64,000 nucleotides of DNA from Bradyrhizobium sp. S69 (GCF_009766005.1 NZ_LMUK01000038.1:427990-491989), one strand, 5' to 3'; counted from the stretch's first letter, positions 26,450-35,933 are shown. Numbers and translations are program-made. The notes: a model not told the origin generated them from the sequence alone.

Positions 26450-27727
26450 ATGTCCACCACGATGCCTGTCGGCGCCGGCGCATTGCTCACGCACAGGCCG
26501 TTCCTGCTTTTTCTGCTGTCACGAAGCCTATCGCGATTTTCCAGCCTGATCGCCATCGTGGCGTTCGGCTGGCAGGTCTATGACCTGACCGGCAGCGCGT
26601 TCGCGCTCGGCATGATCGGGCTGGCCGGTTTTCTCCCCACCGCCTTGCTGGTGTTTGTGGCGGGCAATTTCGCGGATCGTTACGAGCGCAAGCGGATCCT
26701 GCAGGCCTGCCAGCTTGCCGAGGCGCTGACGGCGCTGTTGCTTGCTTGGGGCGCCTATGCCGGCTGGCTCAACGTGGTCGATATCTTCATCGCCGTGCTG
26801 GTGCTTGGCACGACCGCCGCCTTCGAAAATCCGGCGACGGCGGCGCTGTTACCACTGGTCGTGCCTGAAGGCGCGGTGCAGCGCGCCACGGCGCTGTCGA
26901 GCGGTTCGGCGCAATTGGCGACGATCACGGGGCCGGCGCTTGGCGGCATTGCCTATGCGGTTTCGCCCGGCCTGCCTTACGCGATGATGGTGATGTTCTG
27001 GCTGATCGCGGCGATCTGCGCCGCTGCCATTCAATTGACGCAACCGGCCGCCCCCAAGGCGGCCGCGACGCCCAAAGATTCGGCGACGCTCAAGGGGTCT
27101 GCGACGCTCAAGGGGGCGGCGACGCCTGGCGATCTGTTCGCCGGGGTCAACTTCATCCGCAACCATCCGGCGATCCTCGGCACGCTGTCGCTCGATCTGT
27201 TCGCGGTGCTGTTCGGCGGCGTTGTCGCGCTGCTGCCGATCTATGCGCGGGACATCCTGCATACCGGCCCCTGGGGCCTCGGCGTGCTACGCGCGGCACC
27301 CGCGCTCGGAGCCTTGCTGACGACCGTGGTGCTGGCGCGCCAGCCGATCGCGCGCCGCGTCGGCATGCGGATGTTTCAGGCCGTCATCGTTTACGGCGCA
27401 GCCACCGTGGTATTCTCGCTGTCGCACTGGATATGGCTATCAGTGGTGGCGCTGGCGGTACTGGGCGCGGCCGACACCGTCAGCGTGGTGATCCGCTTTT
27501 CGCTGGTGCAACTGGCCACGCCCGACGCGATGCGTGGCCGCGTCGGCGCGGTGAACTTCCTGTTCATCAACGCCTCCAACAATCTCGGCCAGTTCGAAAG
27601 CGGCGTCACCGCCGCTCTGCTCGGCACGATGCCGGCCGCCGTAGTGGGCGGCGTCGCCACGGTCGCGATCGCGCTGTTGTGGATGAAATTATTTCCGACG
27701 CTGCGGGATGTCGAGCGGTTGGAGTAA
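26450..27727 (+). CDS. MFS transporter (MFS_3, EntS-like exporter)
   Basis: A 425-residue 12-span major facilitator. Loop 2-3 has GNFADRYERKRIL (the GxxxDRxGRR-type motif) and the C-terminal half has DAMRGRVGAVNFLFINASNNLGQFESG, typical of the enterobactin-exporter-like subfamily. The central cytoplasmic loop carries a short tandem repeat (SATLKGSATLKGAATP, DNA 27060-27126) rich in Ala/Thr/Lys. GGAAG precedes the ATG. Substrate unknown; no siderophore genes adjoin it. Confidence 0.85.
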   Translation: MSTTMPVGAGALLTHRPFLLFLLSRSLSRFSSLIAIVAFGWQVYDLTGSAFALGMIGLAGFLPTALLVFVAGNFADRYERKRILQACQLAEALTALLLAWGAYAGWLNVVDIFIAVLVLGTTAAFENPATAALLPLVVPEGAVQRATALSSGSAQLATITGPALGGIAYAVSPGLPYAMMVMFWLIAAICAAAIQLTQPAAPKAAATPKDSATLKGSATLKGAATPGDLFAGVNFIRNHPAILGTLSLDLFAVLFGGVVALLPIYARDILHTGPWGLGVLRAAPALGALLTTVVLARQPIARRVGMRMFQAVIVYGAATVVFSLSHWIWLSVVALAVLGAADTVSVVIRFSLVQLATPDAMRGRVGAVNFLFINASNNLGQFESGVTAALLGTMPAAVVGGVATVAIALLWMKLFPTLRDVERLE

Positions 27728-27756
27728 GGGCTGCTCCCAGTGCGTGCCGTAAAGTT

Positions 27757-27847
27757 CGTCATGCCCGGCCTTGTGCCGGGTATCCACGTTTTAACTGAAC
27801 GTAGGCAATAAAGACGTGGATGGCCGGGACGAGGCCCGGCCATGACG
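27757..27847. repeat. Intergenic palindromic repeat, family D copy 1
   Basis: CGTCATGCCCGGCC...GGGTATCCACGTTTT at the left and AAGACGTGGATGGCCGGGAC...CCCGGCCATGACG at the right. Other copies are at 32332, 39188 and a half copy at 44009. It lies between the convergent MFS and SDR genes. Confidence 0.85.
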
Positions 27848-27877
27848 AGAATAATCCGAGCGCGTCGGTGCGGAAGA

Positions 27878-28642
27878 CTAGCCCCGCCCGACGAACGGCA
27901 TCTTGCTGGCCATCACGGTCATGAACAGCACGTTGGCGTCGAGCGGTAGGCCGGCCATGTAGGCCACGGCGTCGCCGACCGCCTTGGCGTCCATGCGCGG
28001 CTCTTGTTTCATCGTGCCATCCGGCTGCATCACGCCGGGACCGGCCACCATGCGGTCGGTCATCGGGGTCGCGGCGTTGCCGATGTCGATCTGCCCGACT
28101 GCGATATCGTACATCCGGCCATCGAGGTTGGTGGCCTTGGTCAGGCCGGTGATGGCGTGCTTGGTCGAGGTATAGGCCGAGGAGAACGGCCGCGGCGCGT
28201 GCGCGGAGATCGAGCCGTTGTTGATGATGCGGCCGCCGCGCGGGGTCTGGTCCTTCATGATGCGGAAGGCGTGCTGCGTGCACAGGAATGGTGCGGTGAG
28301 GTTGGTCGAGACCACCGACTGCCACTGCTCGAGGCTGAGATCCTCGAAGTTCACCGGCGGCGCGCCCATGCCGGCATTGTTGAACAGCACATCGAGGCGG
28401 CCATAAACGTCCATCACCTTGGCGAACAAGGCGGCGATCGATCCGGGATCGGTCATGTCGGCGGAAACCGCCAGGCTCTTGCCGATGTTCTCGCCGAGCT
28501 TTTTGGTTTCTTCCAGCTTGTCGAGACGCCGGCCGGCAAGCACCACGGTAAAGCCGGCCGCCATCAGCGCGTGCGATGCCGCGCGCCCTACGCCGGTGCC
28601 GGCGCCGGTCACGATCGCGATTCTGTTGTTTGCTTCCGCCAT
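27878..28642 (-). CDS. Short-chain dehydrogenase/reductase (SDR)
   Basis: A 254-residue classical SDR. The NAD(P) motif [10 protein letters not shown] is at residues ~12-21, NNAG at ~88, the Ser of [10 protein letters not shown] at ~145 and the YTSTK catalytic Tyr/Lys at ~157-161. The AGRR sequence after strand 2 suggests NADP. It starts 14 bases after the Anbu protease gene on the same strand, so it is likely cotranscribed. Whether it belongs functionally to the Anbu system is unknown; SDRs are not a fixed part of that set as far as I know. Confidence 0.88.
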   Translation of the reverse strand: MAEANNRIAIVTGAGTGVGRAASHALMAAGFTVVLAGRRLDKLEETKKLGENIGKSLAVSADMTDPGSIAALFAKVMDVYGRLDVLFNNAGMGAPPVNFEDLSLEQWQSVVSTNLTAPFLCTQHAFRIMKDQTPRGGRIINNGSISAHAPRPFSSAYTSTKHAITGLTKATNLDGRMYDIAVGQIDIGNAATPMTDRMVAGPGVMQPDGTMKQEPRMDAKAVGDAVAYMAGLPLDANVLFMTVMASKMPFVGRG

Positions 28643-28656
28643 TTGCTTCCCGCCTG

Positions 28657-29415
28657 TCAGGTTTTTGGTTGTATTTCGGTCTTGTAGGGTGGTCTTGGAA
28701 TATTCTGATGCGCCGCGCGCAGCGCCGCCGACCAGCGCGAGCGCAAATCGTGGAAATAGGGCTCGCCCGCCTCGATCCGGTGGTTGAGGTCGGCCTCGCA
28801 GACATCGGCGCGCACCACCAGCACATCGATCGGCAGCCCGACGCCGAGATTGGAGCGCATCGTCGAATCCATCGAGATCAGGCTGGTCTTCAGCGCTTCG
28901 TACAATTCGACGTCGTAATGCATCGCGCGATCGAGCACCGGCTTGCCGTATTTGTGCTCGCCGATCTGCAAATACGGCGTGTCAGTGGTGCATTCGATGA
29001 AATTGCCGGCGGTATAGATCATGAACAATCGCATCCGCGATCCCTTGATCTGGCCGCCAAACAGAAATGACACGTCGAAGGAGACATCTTCCGACTGTAG
29101 TGCTGCGCCCTCGGTGGCGTGCACGTTGCGGATCGCCCGGCCGATGCGCTGGGCGGCCTGGAACATGGTCGGCGCGTTCATCAGGGTCTCGATCTCGCCA
29201 GTGTGCGGGTCTTCGAGGCCTTCGGTCAGGGTCGAGAGCACCGATTGGCTGATCGCCAGATTGCCGGCGCTCGCGATCGCCAGGATGCGCTCGCCGGGCT
29301 TACTGAAAATGTGGAGCTTGCGGAAAGTCGAGACATTGTCGAGGCCGGCATTGGTCCTGGTGTCCGCGATCATGACCAGGCCATCCCGCACTAGCACTCC
29401 GCAGCAATAGGTCAT
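28657..29415 (-). CDS. Anbu-type proteasome-like peptidase (bacterial ancestral beta subunit)
   Basis: A 252-residue Ntn-hydrolase of the proteasome beta-subunit superfamily. The start [20 protein letters not shown] places Thr directly after Met. With Met removed, Thr1 (nucleophile), Asp17 and Lys32 line up with the Thr1/Asp17/Lys33 triad of HslV and proteasomes. [16 protein letters not shown] and the C-terminal ~60-residue extension fit Anbu rather than HslV. Anbu assembles into open helical or ring-like particles and has no ATPase partner here. The gene sits in the ATP-grasp/alpha-E/transglutaminase locus described for Anbu, but is separated from it by a ClC gene. Confidence 0.9.
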   Translation of the reverse strand: MTYCCGVLVRDGLVMIADTRTNAGLDNVSTFRKLHIFSKPGERILAIASAGNLAISQSVLSTLTEGLEDPHTGEIETLMNAPTMFQAAQRIGRAIRNVHATEGAALQSEDVSFDVSFLFGGQIKGSRMRLFMIYTAGNFIECTTDTPYLQIGEHKYGKPVLDRAMHYDVELYEALKTSLISMDSTMRSNLGVGLPIDVLVVRADVCEADLNHRIEAGEPYFHDLRSRWSAALRAAHQNIPRPPYKTEIQPKT

Positions 29416-29538
29416 TCCCGGTCCCCGACGATCGCTGTTTCCTGATGATCGCTGCGCAAACTAGTAGCCAATTTCGCCGGGCCATCCAACCCCAATTCCC
29501 GCAGCTGAGCTGCCAAAATCGGCCGCCGCCGGCCGCCC

Positions 29539-31401
29539 TCAGTCCTCAAAGCTGTCGATCACCGTGTCGGCGATCGCGCGCTTGGTGATGACGCCGACGA
29601 TGTCGGCGGCCCTCGGCCGCTCGGTGCCGTGGAACACGATGGCGGCGCCGGCGCGATGCCGCCTCAACCTCGCGAATACCAGGCTCAGAAGGTCAACGTC
29701 GCGGCAGATCACCATGTGATTTTCGACAAAGCCCTCGACCTTGAGGTCCGGATTGTTGCGCGACTCGAGCCACAGACCCGAGCGCGGCGGGATCAGGCCG
29801 ACGATGCGGCCATCGCGCTCGACGATGATGGCGCGCACATCATCGGCCTCCTCGGCGCTGATGACGTCCTTGAGCGAGGTGCCGGCCTTGGCGAGGATGA
29901 AGCGCTTCTCCATGATGTCCTGCGCCTGCTGCACCAGGAACAGATTGATATGCCGTTCTTTCGGGATGCGGTGGCCGCGATGCCGCAGCTTGATGGTGTA
30001 TATGGTCTCGGGGATCAGCATGCGGCGGACGCCGGCCGCGATCGCGACGGCGACGATGACGGGAACGATGATCGCGTAGTCGCGCGTCATCTCGAAGATC
30101 ATCACAATGGCGGTCATGACGCCGCCGGTTCCGGCGCCGACCATCGCAGCCATGCCGACAATCGCCGCCGAAGGCACCGACAGGCCGGCATGGGGCAGAA
30201 CGAGACTGATGATGACCGCGAACGCGCCGCCCAGGGTGGCGCCGAGATACAGCGACGGCGAGAAGATGCCGCCGGAAGCGCCGCAGCCGAGACTGACGGT
30301 GGTCGCGAGCAACTTCAGCAGAAACAGCAGCGCCAGCAGTCCCGCCGATGTCATCTTGTTGTCGAGCGTCGACTGGATCACGCCATAGCCGACGCCGTCG
30401 ATGTAGGGATGGCCGAACGTGTGAGTCAGGACCACCATCATCAGGCCGATCAGGGCCATGCCGAGAATGTTCTGCGTATAGGCATTGCCCGGCAGTTTCG
30501 GAAAGCCGTCCTCCATGAACACCAACAGGCGGATGAAGGCCCAGGAAGCCACGCCGCAGGCTATGCCGAGCAGCACGAAGGCGAGCGTTTCCTCGATGCC
30601 GGGCGTCTGCGCCAGCGAAAGCTGGATGCCCGGAATGACGAAGGCCGGATCGGGGCCGATCAATATTCTGCCAATCGTGGTCGCAGCCCCGGTCGCAACC
30701 ACGACCGGAAGAAACGTACGGTTCGAGACTTCCGGCAGCAGGATTTCCAACGCGAACAGCACGCCGCCGAGCGGGGTGTTGAAGGTCGCGGCGATGCCGG
30801 CGCCGGCACCGGCCGAGAGCAAGGTGATTTTCTGCCAGGTCGACAGCCGGATTGCCTGCGAGAAGGCCGACCCCAGGGCCGCTCCGATCTGGATGATGGG
30901 GCCCTCGCGGCCGACTGCGGCGCCGCTGCCGATCGACAGCGCGGAGGCCAATGATTTGATCACTGCGACTTGCCAGCGAATGTTGCCGCGCTTGTAGAAT
31001 ACCGCGTCCATCACCTCGGGAACGCCGTGGCCCTTGGCCTCCGGCGCAAAGCGCTGCACCAGGAAAACCACGACAAGGCCGCCCAGAACGGGTGACAGCC
31101 AGATCCAGTTGCCGAACCGGCTCGGGCCCTCGCTGATATTGGCGTCGTACCAGATGCTGAAGGTGCCGTTGTAAAGCAGGTTGTGAAACAAGCCGATCAG
31201 GGAGCGCAAGGCGACCGCGCCGAAGCCGGTCATCACGCCCACGATCAGTGCGAGGCCGCACAGCACCAGCAGATTGACGCGTCGTTCGTCGTGTGCCTCG
31301 GGCTTATCGCTGGCGGTGATCGGCTGCACCGTGGAAACGGAAGGGGACGCTAGGGACATATCTGGAATATTCGCACCGGACGGGATCAATTCAATCGACA
31401 C
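29539..31401 (-). CDS. ClC family chloride channel/transporter with C-terminal CBS domains
   Basis: A 620-residue ClC protein. The anion-path motifs are GHGVPEV (124-130; the usual GSGIP Ser is His), GREGPIIQIG (164-173; Glu166 is the gating glutamate) and GCGASGGIFSPSLYLGA. After NTPLGGVLFALE the residue aligned with the proton-path Glu203 of E. coli ClC is Ile220, so it may be channel-like rather than a Cl-/H+ exchanger. Two CBS repeats follow residue ~480 (AQDIMEKRFILAKAG; VENHMVICRDVDLLS). The start is uncertain: GTG at 31401 or ATG at 31359. It lies 41 bases after the transglutaminase gene and 123 before the Anbu gene. Confidence 0.88.
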   Translation of the reverse strand: MSIELIPSGANIPDMSLASPSVSTVQPITASDKPEAHDERRVNLLVLCGLALIVGVMTGFGAVALRSLIGLFHNLLYNGTFSIWYDANISEGPSRFGNWIWLSPVLGGLVVVFLVQRFAPEAKGHGVPEVMDAVFYKRGNIRWQVAVIKSLASALSIGSGAAVGREGPIIQIGAALGSAFSQAIRLSTWQKITLLSAGAGAGIAATFNTPLGGVLFALEILLPEVSNRTFLPVVVATGAATTIGRILIGPDPAFVIPGIQLSLAQTPGIEETLAFVLLGIACGVASWAFIRLLVFMEDGFPKLPGNAYTQNILGMALIGLMMVVLTHTFGHPYIDGVGYGVIQSTLDNKMTSAGLLALLFLLKLLATTVSLGCGASGGIFSPSLYLGATLGGAFAVIISLVLPHAGLSVPSAAIVGMAAMVGAGTGGVMTAIVMIFEMTRDYAIIVPVIVAVAIAAGVRRMLIPETIYTIKLRHRGHRIPKERHINLFLVQQAQDIMEKRFILAKAGTSLKDVISAEEADDVRAIIVERDGRIVGLIPPRSGLWLESRNNPDLKVEGFVENHMVICRDVDLLSLVFARLRRHRAGAAIVFHGTERPRAADIVGVITKRAIADTVIDSFED

Positions 31402-31441
31402 GAAGTCGGAACGAAAGCAAGGGCCATTCGGCCGGGTTCCA

Positions 31442-32284
31442 TCACTGCGATTGCGACTGTGATTGTCCCGGCCGTCCGCCGGCCTGATCGACCTTGACGG
31501 CGACCGTCAGGGTTTCGGTGCCGCCGCCATAGCGGGTGCCGCGCACCGGTGCGGCGCCGAGATAGTCGAGCCCGATGGCGACACGGGCATGCGCGTCGGT
31601 GGTGCAGATCGAATTCGCCGGATCGAACCCGACCCAGCCCAAATCAGGCACGAACGCCTCCGCCCAGGCGTGGCCGGCCTGCTGGTTGACCATGCCGTCG
31701 GAGCGCAGGAAATGCCCGGACACGAAGCGCGCGGGAACGCCGCCATGGCGCGCGCAGGCGATGAAGATATGCGCATAGTCCTGGCAGACGCCGCGCTTCA
31801 AGCCAAACGCCTCGATCGCCGAGGTGCCGCTGTTGGTCGGATCCTCGTCGAAGGTCATGTGTTCGTTGATCTGCGTCATCAGCGCATGCAGGAATCCGAG
31901 CACGTCGTCATTGGCCTCGCTGCGCAGCTCGCGGGCGAAATTCCCCATCAACATGTTGACATCGGTCAACGGCGTCGAGCGCAGGAACAGGCTGGGGGGA
32001 AAACGCTCATCGGAGCCGCGCAACACGCCGCCAGTGTCATGGGTTTCGATCAGGCCTTCGACATTGATGGTGAGATCGGCGATCGCCCCGTGGGTGAGCA
32101 CATGCGTGACGTTGCCGAACGCATCCTCATGGACATCGAGCCTGGAGTCGGTGGAGATGTCGATCTGCCATTCGGCTACATACTGCCCGTCATGGCTGCC
32201 GGGCGTCATCCGCAAGATCTGGATCACGCCGGAAGCCGGCGGTTCGTAGCGATAGCTGGTCGAATGGGCGATGCGCAGTCGCAT
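31442..32284 (-). CDS. Transglutaminase-like cysteine protease of the Anbu locus
   Basis: A 280-residue protein with a bacterial transglutaminase N-terminal beta domain (MRLRIAHSTSYRYEPPASGV, typical) and a papain-like core. The triad is Cys167 in GVCQDYAH, His205 in GHAWAEAF and Asp221 in GFDPAN. The C-terminus ends in a QSQSQSQ run. Members of this group are predicted proteases or amidases rather than crosslinking enzymes. It is downstream of the alpha-E gene in the usual Anbu gene order, with a family D repeat in the gap. Confidence 0.9.
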   Translation of the reverse strand: MRLRIAHSTSYRYEPPASGVIQILRMTPGSHDGQYVAEWQIDISTDSRLDVHEDAFGNVTHVLTHGAIADLTINVEGLIETHDTGGVLRGSDERFPPSLFLRSTPLTDVNMLMGNFARELRSEANDDVLGFLHALMTQINEHMTFDEDPTNSGTSAIEAFGLKRGVCQDYAHIFIACARHGGVPARFVSGHFLRSDGMVNQQAGHAWAEAFVPDLGWVGFDPANSICTTDAHARVAIGLDYLGAAPVRGTRYGGGTETLTVAVKVDQAGGRPGQSQSQSQ

Positions 32285-32331
32285 GGTGTACCGATGTTGA
32301 TTTAGAGCTTCGGGCTACATTAACAGAAATT

Positions 32332-32398
32332 CGTCATGCCCGGGCATAGGCGAGCGGAAGCGACGTCGTCCTCCGGGCGGCTATGCCCGGCCATGACG
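32332..32398. repeat. Intergenic palindromic repeat, family D copy 2 (short)
   Basis: CGTCATGCCCGGGCATAGGCG at the left and CGGCTATGCCCGGCCATGACG at the right. It sits between the alpha-E and transglutaminase genes, inside the presumed operon, where its hairpin could tune downstream expression. Confidence 0.75.
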
Positions 32399-32401
32399 AT
32401 A

Positions 32402-33346
32402 TCAGATCAAATACTGCTTGGTAATGATTTCGCCGAGTCGCCCATTGTCCGCGATAAATTCCTGGATGAACTCGTGCACGCCATGCTGGAAGATGTCGTC
32501 CATATGGCTGTGTTCGAGCCGGTTGCGGACGCCGCGGGCGTGGCGTTGCGAGGCGCCCTGGCGGCCATAGGCGACGCCGATCTGGTCGAGATTGCGCACC
32601 AGATTGCCGTAGCAACTGGCCAGTGAGCGCGGCAGCGTGTCGTTGAGGATCAACAGATCGGCGATCAACCACGGCTTCAGGGTCTCGCGATAGACCCAGT
32701 GATAGGCGGTGTTCGCCGAGACCGAGCGCAGGATCGAGTTCCACTGGTAATAATCCAGCGGACCGCCGACATGCTCTTCCTGCGGCAACAGCACGTGATA
32801 CTTCACGTCGAGGATCCGCGCGGTATTATCGGCGCGTTCGAGATGCAGGCCGAGCCGCGAGAACCAGTAGGCGTCGTTGCGTAGCATGGTGCGGTAGGCC
32901 GAGCCATCGAACCGCAGAGAGGTCTCCTGCACGAAGCGCAGGAATTTCGCCAGTTCCTCGCGGCTCGCGGTGCCCTTGCCCCAGACTTCCTGCAACTCGA
33001 TCCAGGCCGAGTTGATGGTGTCCCACATCTCGCTGGTCAGCGCGGTGCGTACCGAGCGTGAATTGAGCCGTGCATTCTCGATGCAGTTGCGGATCGAGGA
33101 GGGATTGCCCGGCGCGAACGACAGATATTCGACGACGTTCTGCTCGTTGGCTTCCTGATAGACCTCGTAGAAGCTGGCGCTGACACCGGCGGTGAGCAGC
33201 GCCGAATCCCATTCGTTGGTCTTGCCGATATAGGCGGCGGGAAGGGCGGTGACGCGCAACGTCGCATCGATGGTGCGCGCGAGATATTCGGCGCGTTCGA
33301 CATAACGGGCCAGCCAATAGAGGTTTTCGGCGGTGCGCGACAGCAT
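32402..33346 (-). CDS. Alpha-E domain-containing protein
   Basis: A 314-residue all-helical protein with the alpha-E opening MLSRTAENLYWLARYVERAEYLAR, and LRFDGSAYRTMLRNDAYWFSRLGLHLERADNTARILDVKYH, PRSLASCYGNLVRNLDQIG further on. The domain is known almost only from loci with circularly permuted ATP-grasp and transglutaminase-like proteins, where it is proposed to help make or hold a peptide. It is 63 bases downstream of the ATP-grasp gene. No catalytic residues are established. Confidence 0.92.
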   Translation of the reverse strand: MLSRTAENLYWLARYVERAEYLARTIDATLRVTALPAAYIGKTNEWDSALLTAGVSASFYEVYQEANEQNVVEYLSFAPGNPSSIRNCIENARLNSRSVRTALTSEMWDTINSAWIELQEVWGKGTASREELAKFLRFVQETSLRFDGSAYRTMLRNDAYWFSRLGLHLERADNTARILDVKYHVLLPQEEHVGGPLDYYQWNSILRSVSANTAYHWVYRETLKPWLIADLLILNDTLPRSLASCYGNLVRNLDQIGVAYGRQGASQRHARGVRNRLEHSHMDDIFQHGVHEFIQEFIADNGRLGEIITKQYLI

Positions 33347-33409
33347 GCTCGGGTCTTACTCTTTCTCTACGCGTCCAAAATCCGGTTCTGCTCGTCCAGT
33401 ATCCAAATT

Positions 33410-34828
33410 CTATTCGTCCAAAATCCAGGTGTCCTTGGTGCCGCCGCCCTGGCTCGAATTCACCACCAGCGAACCTTCCTTGAGCGCCACCCGGGTCAAG
33501 CCGCCCGGCACGATGGTGACGTGATTGCTGCCGGTGAGCACGAACGGCCTGAGATCGACATGGCGCGGGGCGAGGCCGGAGGCGGTGCAGGTCGGGCAGG
33601 TCGACAGCGCCAGCGTCGGCTGGGCGATAAAGCCCTCGGGCTCGCGCTTGAGCTTGTCGCGGAACGCCTCGATCGTGGCCTTGGTGGCGGCGGGCCCGAT
33701 CAGCATGCCGTAACCGCCGGAGCCGTGGACTTCCTTCACGACGAGATCGCCGAGATTGTCGAGCACGTAAGCGAGATCCTGCGGCTCGCGGCAGCGCCAG
33801 GTCTGCACGTTCTTCAGGATCGGCTCTTCGCCGAGGTAGAATTTCACGACTTCCGGCATGTAGGAGTAGATCGCCTTGTCGTCGGCGATGCCGGTGCCGA
33901 CCGCGTTCGCCAGCGTGACGTTGCCGGCGGCATAGGCCGACATCAGTCCGGGTACGCCGAGCGCCGAATCCGGGCGGAAGGTGAGGGGGTCGAGGAAGTC
34001 GTCATCGACCCGGCGGTAGATTACATCGACGCGCTTGAGGCCCTCGGTGGTGCGCATGAATACTTCGTCGTTCTTGATGACGAGGTCGCGCCCCTCGACC
34101 AGCTCGATGCCGAGCTTGTCGGCCAGGAAGGAATGTTCGTAATAGGCGGAATTGTAGACGCCGGGCGTCATCAGCGCCACCGTCGGCTCCGCCGAGGCGC
34201 TCAGCGGCGCCACCGAGCGCAGCGCCGATAACAGCTCGTCCGGGTATTTTTCCACCGGGGCCACGCGATGGCGGGCGAACAGGTCCGGAAACAGCCGCAT
34301 CATGATTTCGCGGTTTTCCAGCATGTAGGATACGCCCGAGGGCGTGCGCGCATTGTCCTCCAGCACGATGAAGTTTTCCGCGTCGGTACGGATGATGTCG
34401 ATGCCGGCGATGTGGACGTAGACGTCGTGCGGCACGTCCTGGCCGTTCATCTCGGGGCGGAACACCGGGTTCTGGAAGATCAGGTCTTCGGGGATGATGT
34501 TGGCGCGCAGGATATCGCGGCCGTGATAGATGTCGCGCAGGAACATGTTGAGCGCGCGGACCCGCTGCTTCAGGCCTTTTTCGAGCAGGGTCCATTCCTT
34601 GCCCGACATGATCCGCGGGATCACGTCGAACGGGATCAGCCGCTCCTGGGCCTCGGCCTCGCCATAAACCGCGAAGGTGATGCCGATCCGGCGGAACAGC
34701 AGCTCGGCTTCCTGACGGCGATATTCGAGGGTGTCCGGCGGCGTCTCTTTCAGCCAGCGGGAGAGTTCCTGGTAGGCCTGGCGGAGTTCACCGCCGGAGC
34801 CATTCATTTCATCGAACGCAACTGCCAT
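33410..34828 (-). CDS. Circularly permuted type 2 ATP-grasp protein
   Basis: A 472-residue member of the circularly permuted ATP-grasp group (DUF404/DUF407). Landmarks are EWTLLEKGLKQRVRALNMFLRDIYH, IIPEDLIFQNPVFRPEM, FIVLEDNARTPSGVSYMLENR, VDVIYRRVDDDFLDPLTF, and the ATP-site part VVKEVHGSGGYGMLIG, ending with VNSSQGGGTKDTWIL. These enzymes are predicted to form peptide-like bonds with ATP. The ATG at 34828 (MAVAFDEMNG) matches the usual family start; the frame remains open upstream to 34936. First gene of the Anbu-type locus. Confidence 0.92.
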   Translation of the reverse strand: MAVAFDEMNGSGGELRQAYQELSRWLKETPPDTLEYRRQEAELLFRRIGITFAVYGEAEAQERLIPFDVIPRIMSGKEWTLLEKGLKQRVRALNMFLRDIYHGRDILRANIIPEDLIFQNPVFRPEMNGQDVPHDVYVHIAGIDIIRTDAENFIVLEDNARTPSGVSYMLENREIMMRLFPDLFARHRVAPVEKYPDELLSALRSVAPLSASAEPTVALMTPGVYNSAYYEHSFLADKLGIELVEGRDLVIKNDEVFMRTTEGLKRVDVIYRRVDDDFLDPLTFRPDSALGVPGLMSAYAAGNVTLANAVGTGIADDKAIYSYMPEVVKFYLGEEPILKNVQTWRCREPQDLAYVLDNLGDLVVKEVHGSGGYGMLIGPAATKATIEAFRDKLKREPEGFIAQPTLALSTCPTCTASGLAPRHVDLRPFVLTGSNHVTIVPGGLTRVALKEGSLVVNSSQGGGTKDTWILDE

Positions 34829-35166
34829 GTATCTCGACTGCCCTCGACTGCCTTCCGACGCCATGCTCAACAGTGCATGACTAAAAGGGATGGTAGCAAG
34901 GCCCGGGCCAGCGCGATATGCATTCACACCCAGCATTTGGGTGGGATGGCCAGGGATTTGCTCGAAAAAGGGGCTCGGTGGTGCTTATTTCGATGGCATC
35001 ATCCGGCAGCCCGCTTGGGATGCCAACGGGTTTTTGAGGTTACTTGAGGTTTCCAGGGGGCGGCTTTCTCGGGCAGGCGTTCGGGATGGGTTCACTGAGG
35101 GAGGATGCCGCGGCCCGGTTTTCGGCTATTTTGGCCAAACCGGCGTGCGACGGCTAAGGAGAGGTC
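34829..35166. other. Divergent intergenic region, Anbu-locus promoter side
   Basis: It separates the leftward ATP-grasp gene from the rightward CinA-like gene, so both promoters should lie here. No clear -35/-10 boxes, operator or repeat was recognised. AAGGAGAGG just before 35167 is the ribosome site of the CinA-like gene. Confidence 0.4.
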
Positions 35167-35904
35167 ATGAGCGAACTTGTTACCGCGGGAATTTTGGTGA
35201 TCGGCGACGAGATCCTTTCGGGTCGAACCAAAGACAAGAACATCGGCTTTATCGCGGAGTACCTCACCAATATCGGGATCGACCTCAAGGAAGTCCGCGT
35301 CGTCGCTGACGAGGAGGCCGACATCGTCGCCGCGTTGAATGCACTGCGCAACCGCTACACCTACGTCTTCACCACCGGCGGCATCGGGCCGACCCATGAC
35401 GACATCACCGCCGATAGCGTCGCCAAGGCGTTCGGCGTCGGCATCGATCACCACCCCGAAGTGGTGGCGCGCTTTCGCGAGCGCTGGACCGAGCAGGATC
35501 TGAACGAGGCGCGGCTGCGGATGGCCCGCGTTCCCGACGGTGCCGAACTGATCCAGAGCGCGACCATCCTGGCGCCCGGCTTCAAGATCGGCAATGTCAT
35601 CGTGATGGCGGGCATCCCCACGATCATGCAGGCGATGATGGATATCGTGGCGCCCAAACTGAAATCCGGCGTCCGGATGCTGTCGGAATCGGTACGCGCC
35701 AATGCGCGCGAAGGCGATATCGGCGGTCCGTTGCGCGACATCGCCAATGCGCACCCGGATACGATCATCGGCAGCTATCCGTTTCAGGACGAAGACAAGA
35801 AGCCGAACACCAACCTCGTGGTCCGCTCGCGTGATCCCGAAAAGCTCAATGCCGCGATGACCGCGGTGAAGGAAATGCTCGCGGGGCTGAATATCGCGCG
35901 CTGA
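35167..35904 (+). CDS. CinA N-terminal / MoaB-like molybdopterin-binding domain protein
   Basis: A 245-residue protein with only the N-terminal (COG1058, molybdopterin-binding fold) part of CinA. Motifs are GILVIGDEILSGRTKDKNIGFIAEYL, FTTGGIGPTHDDITADSVAKAFG and VMAGIPTIMQAMM. The pncC-type nicotinamide deamidase half is absent. Homologues are annotated as competence/damage-inducible protein A; links to NMN or ADP-ribose pyrophosphatase activity exist for some. AAGGAGAGG precedes the ATG. It may be cotranscribed with gpt 29 bases downstream. Confidence 0.88.
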   Translation: MSELVTAGILVIGDEILSGRTKDKNIGFIAEYLTNIGIDLKEVRVVADEEADIVAALNALRNRYTYVFTTGGIGPTHDDITADSVAKAFGVGIDHHPEVVARFRERWTEQDLNEARLRMARVPDGAELIQSATILAPGFKIGNVIVMAGIPTIMQAMMDIVAPKLKSGVRMLSESVRANAREGDIGGPLRDIANAHPDTIIGSYPFQDEDKKPNTNLVVRSRDPEKLNAAMTAVKEMLAGLNIAR

Positions 35905-35933
35905 GCGCAATTCTAAGAACATAGGAGAAGATG

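Noticed and set aside
29629..30954. 441-aa frame opposite the ClC gene
   Set aside because: Antisense shadow; no motif and dominated by Arg/Asp/His.
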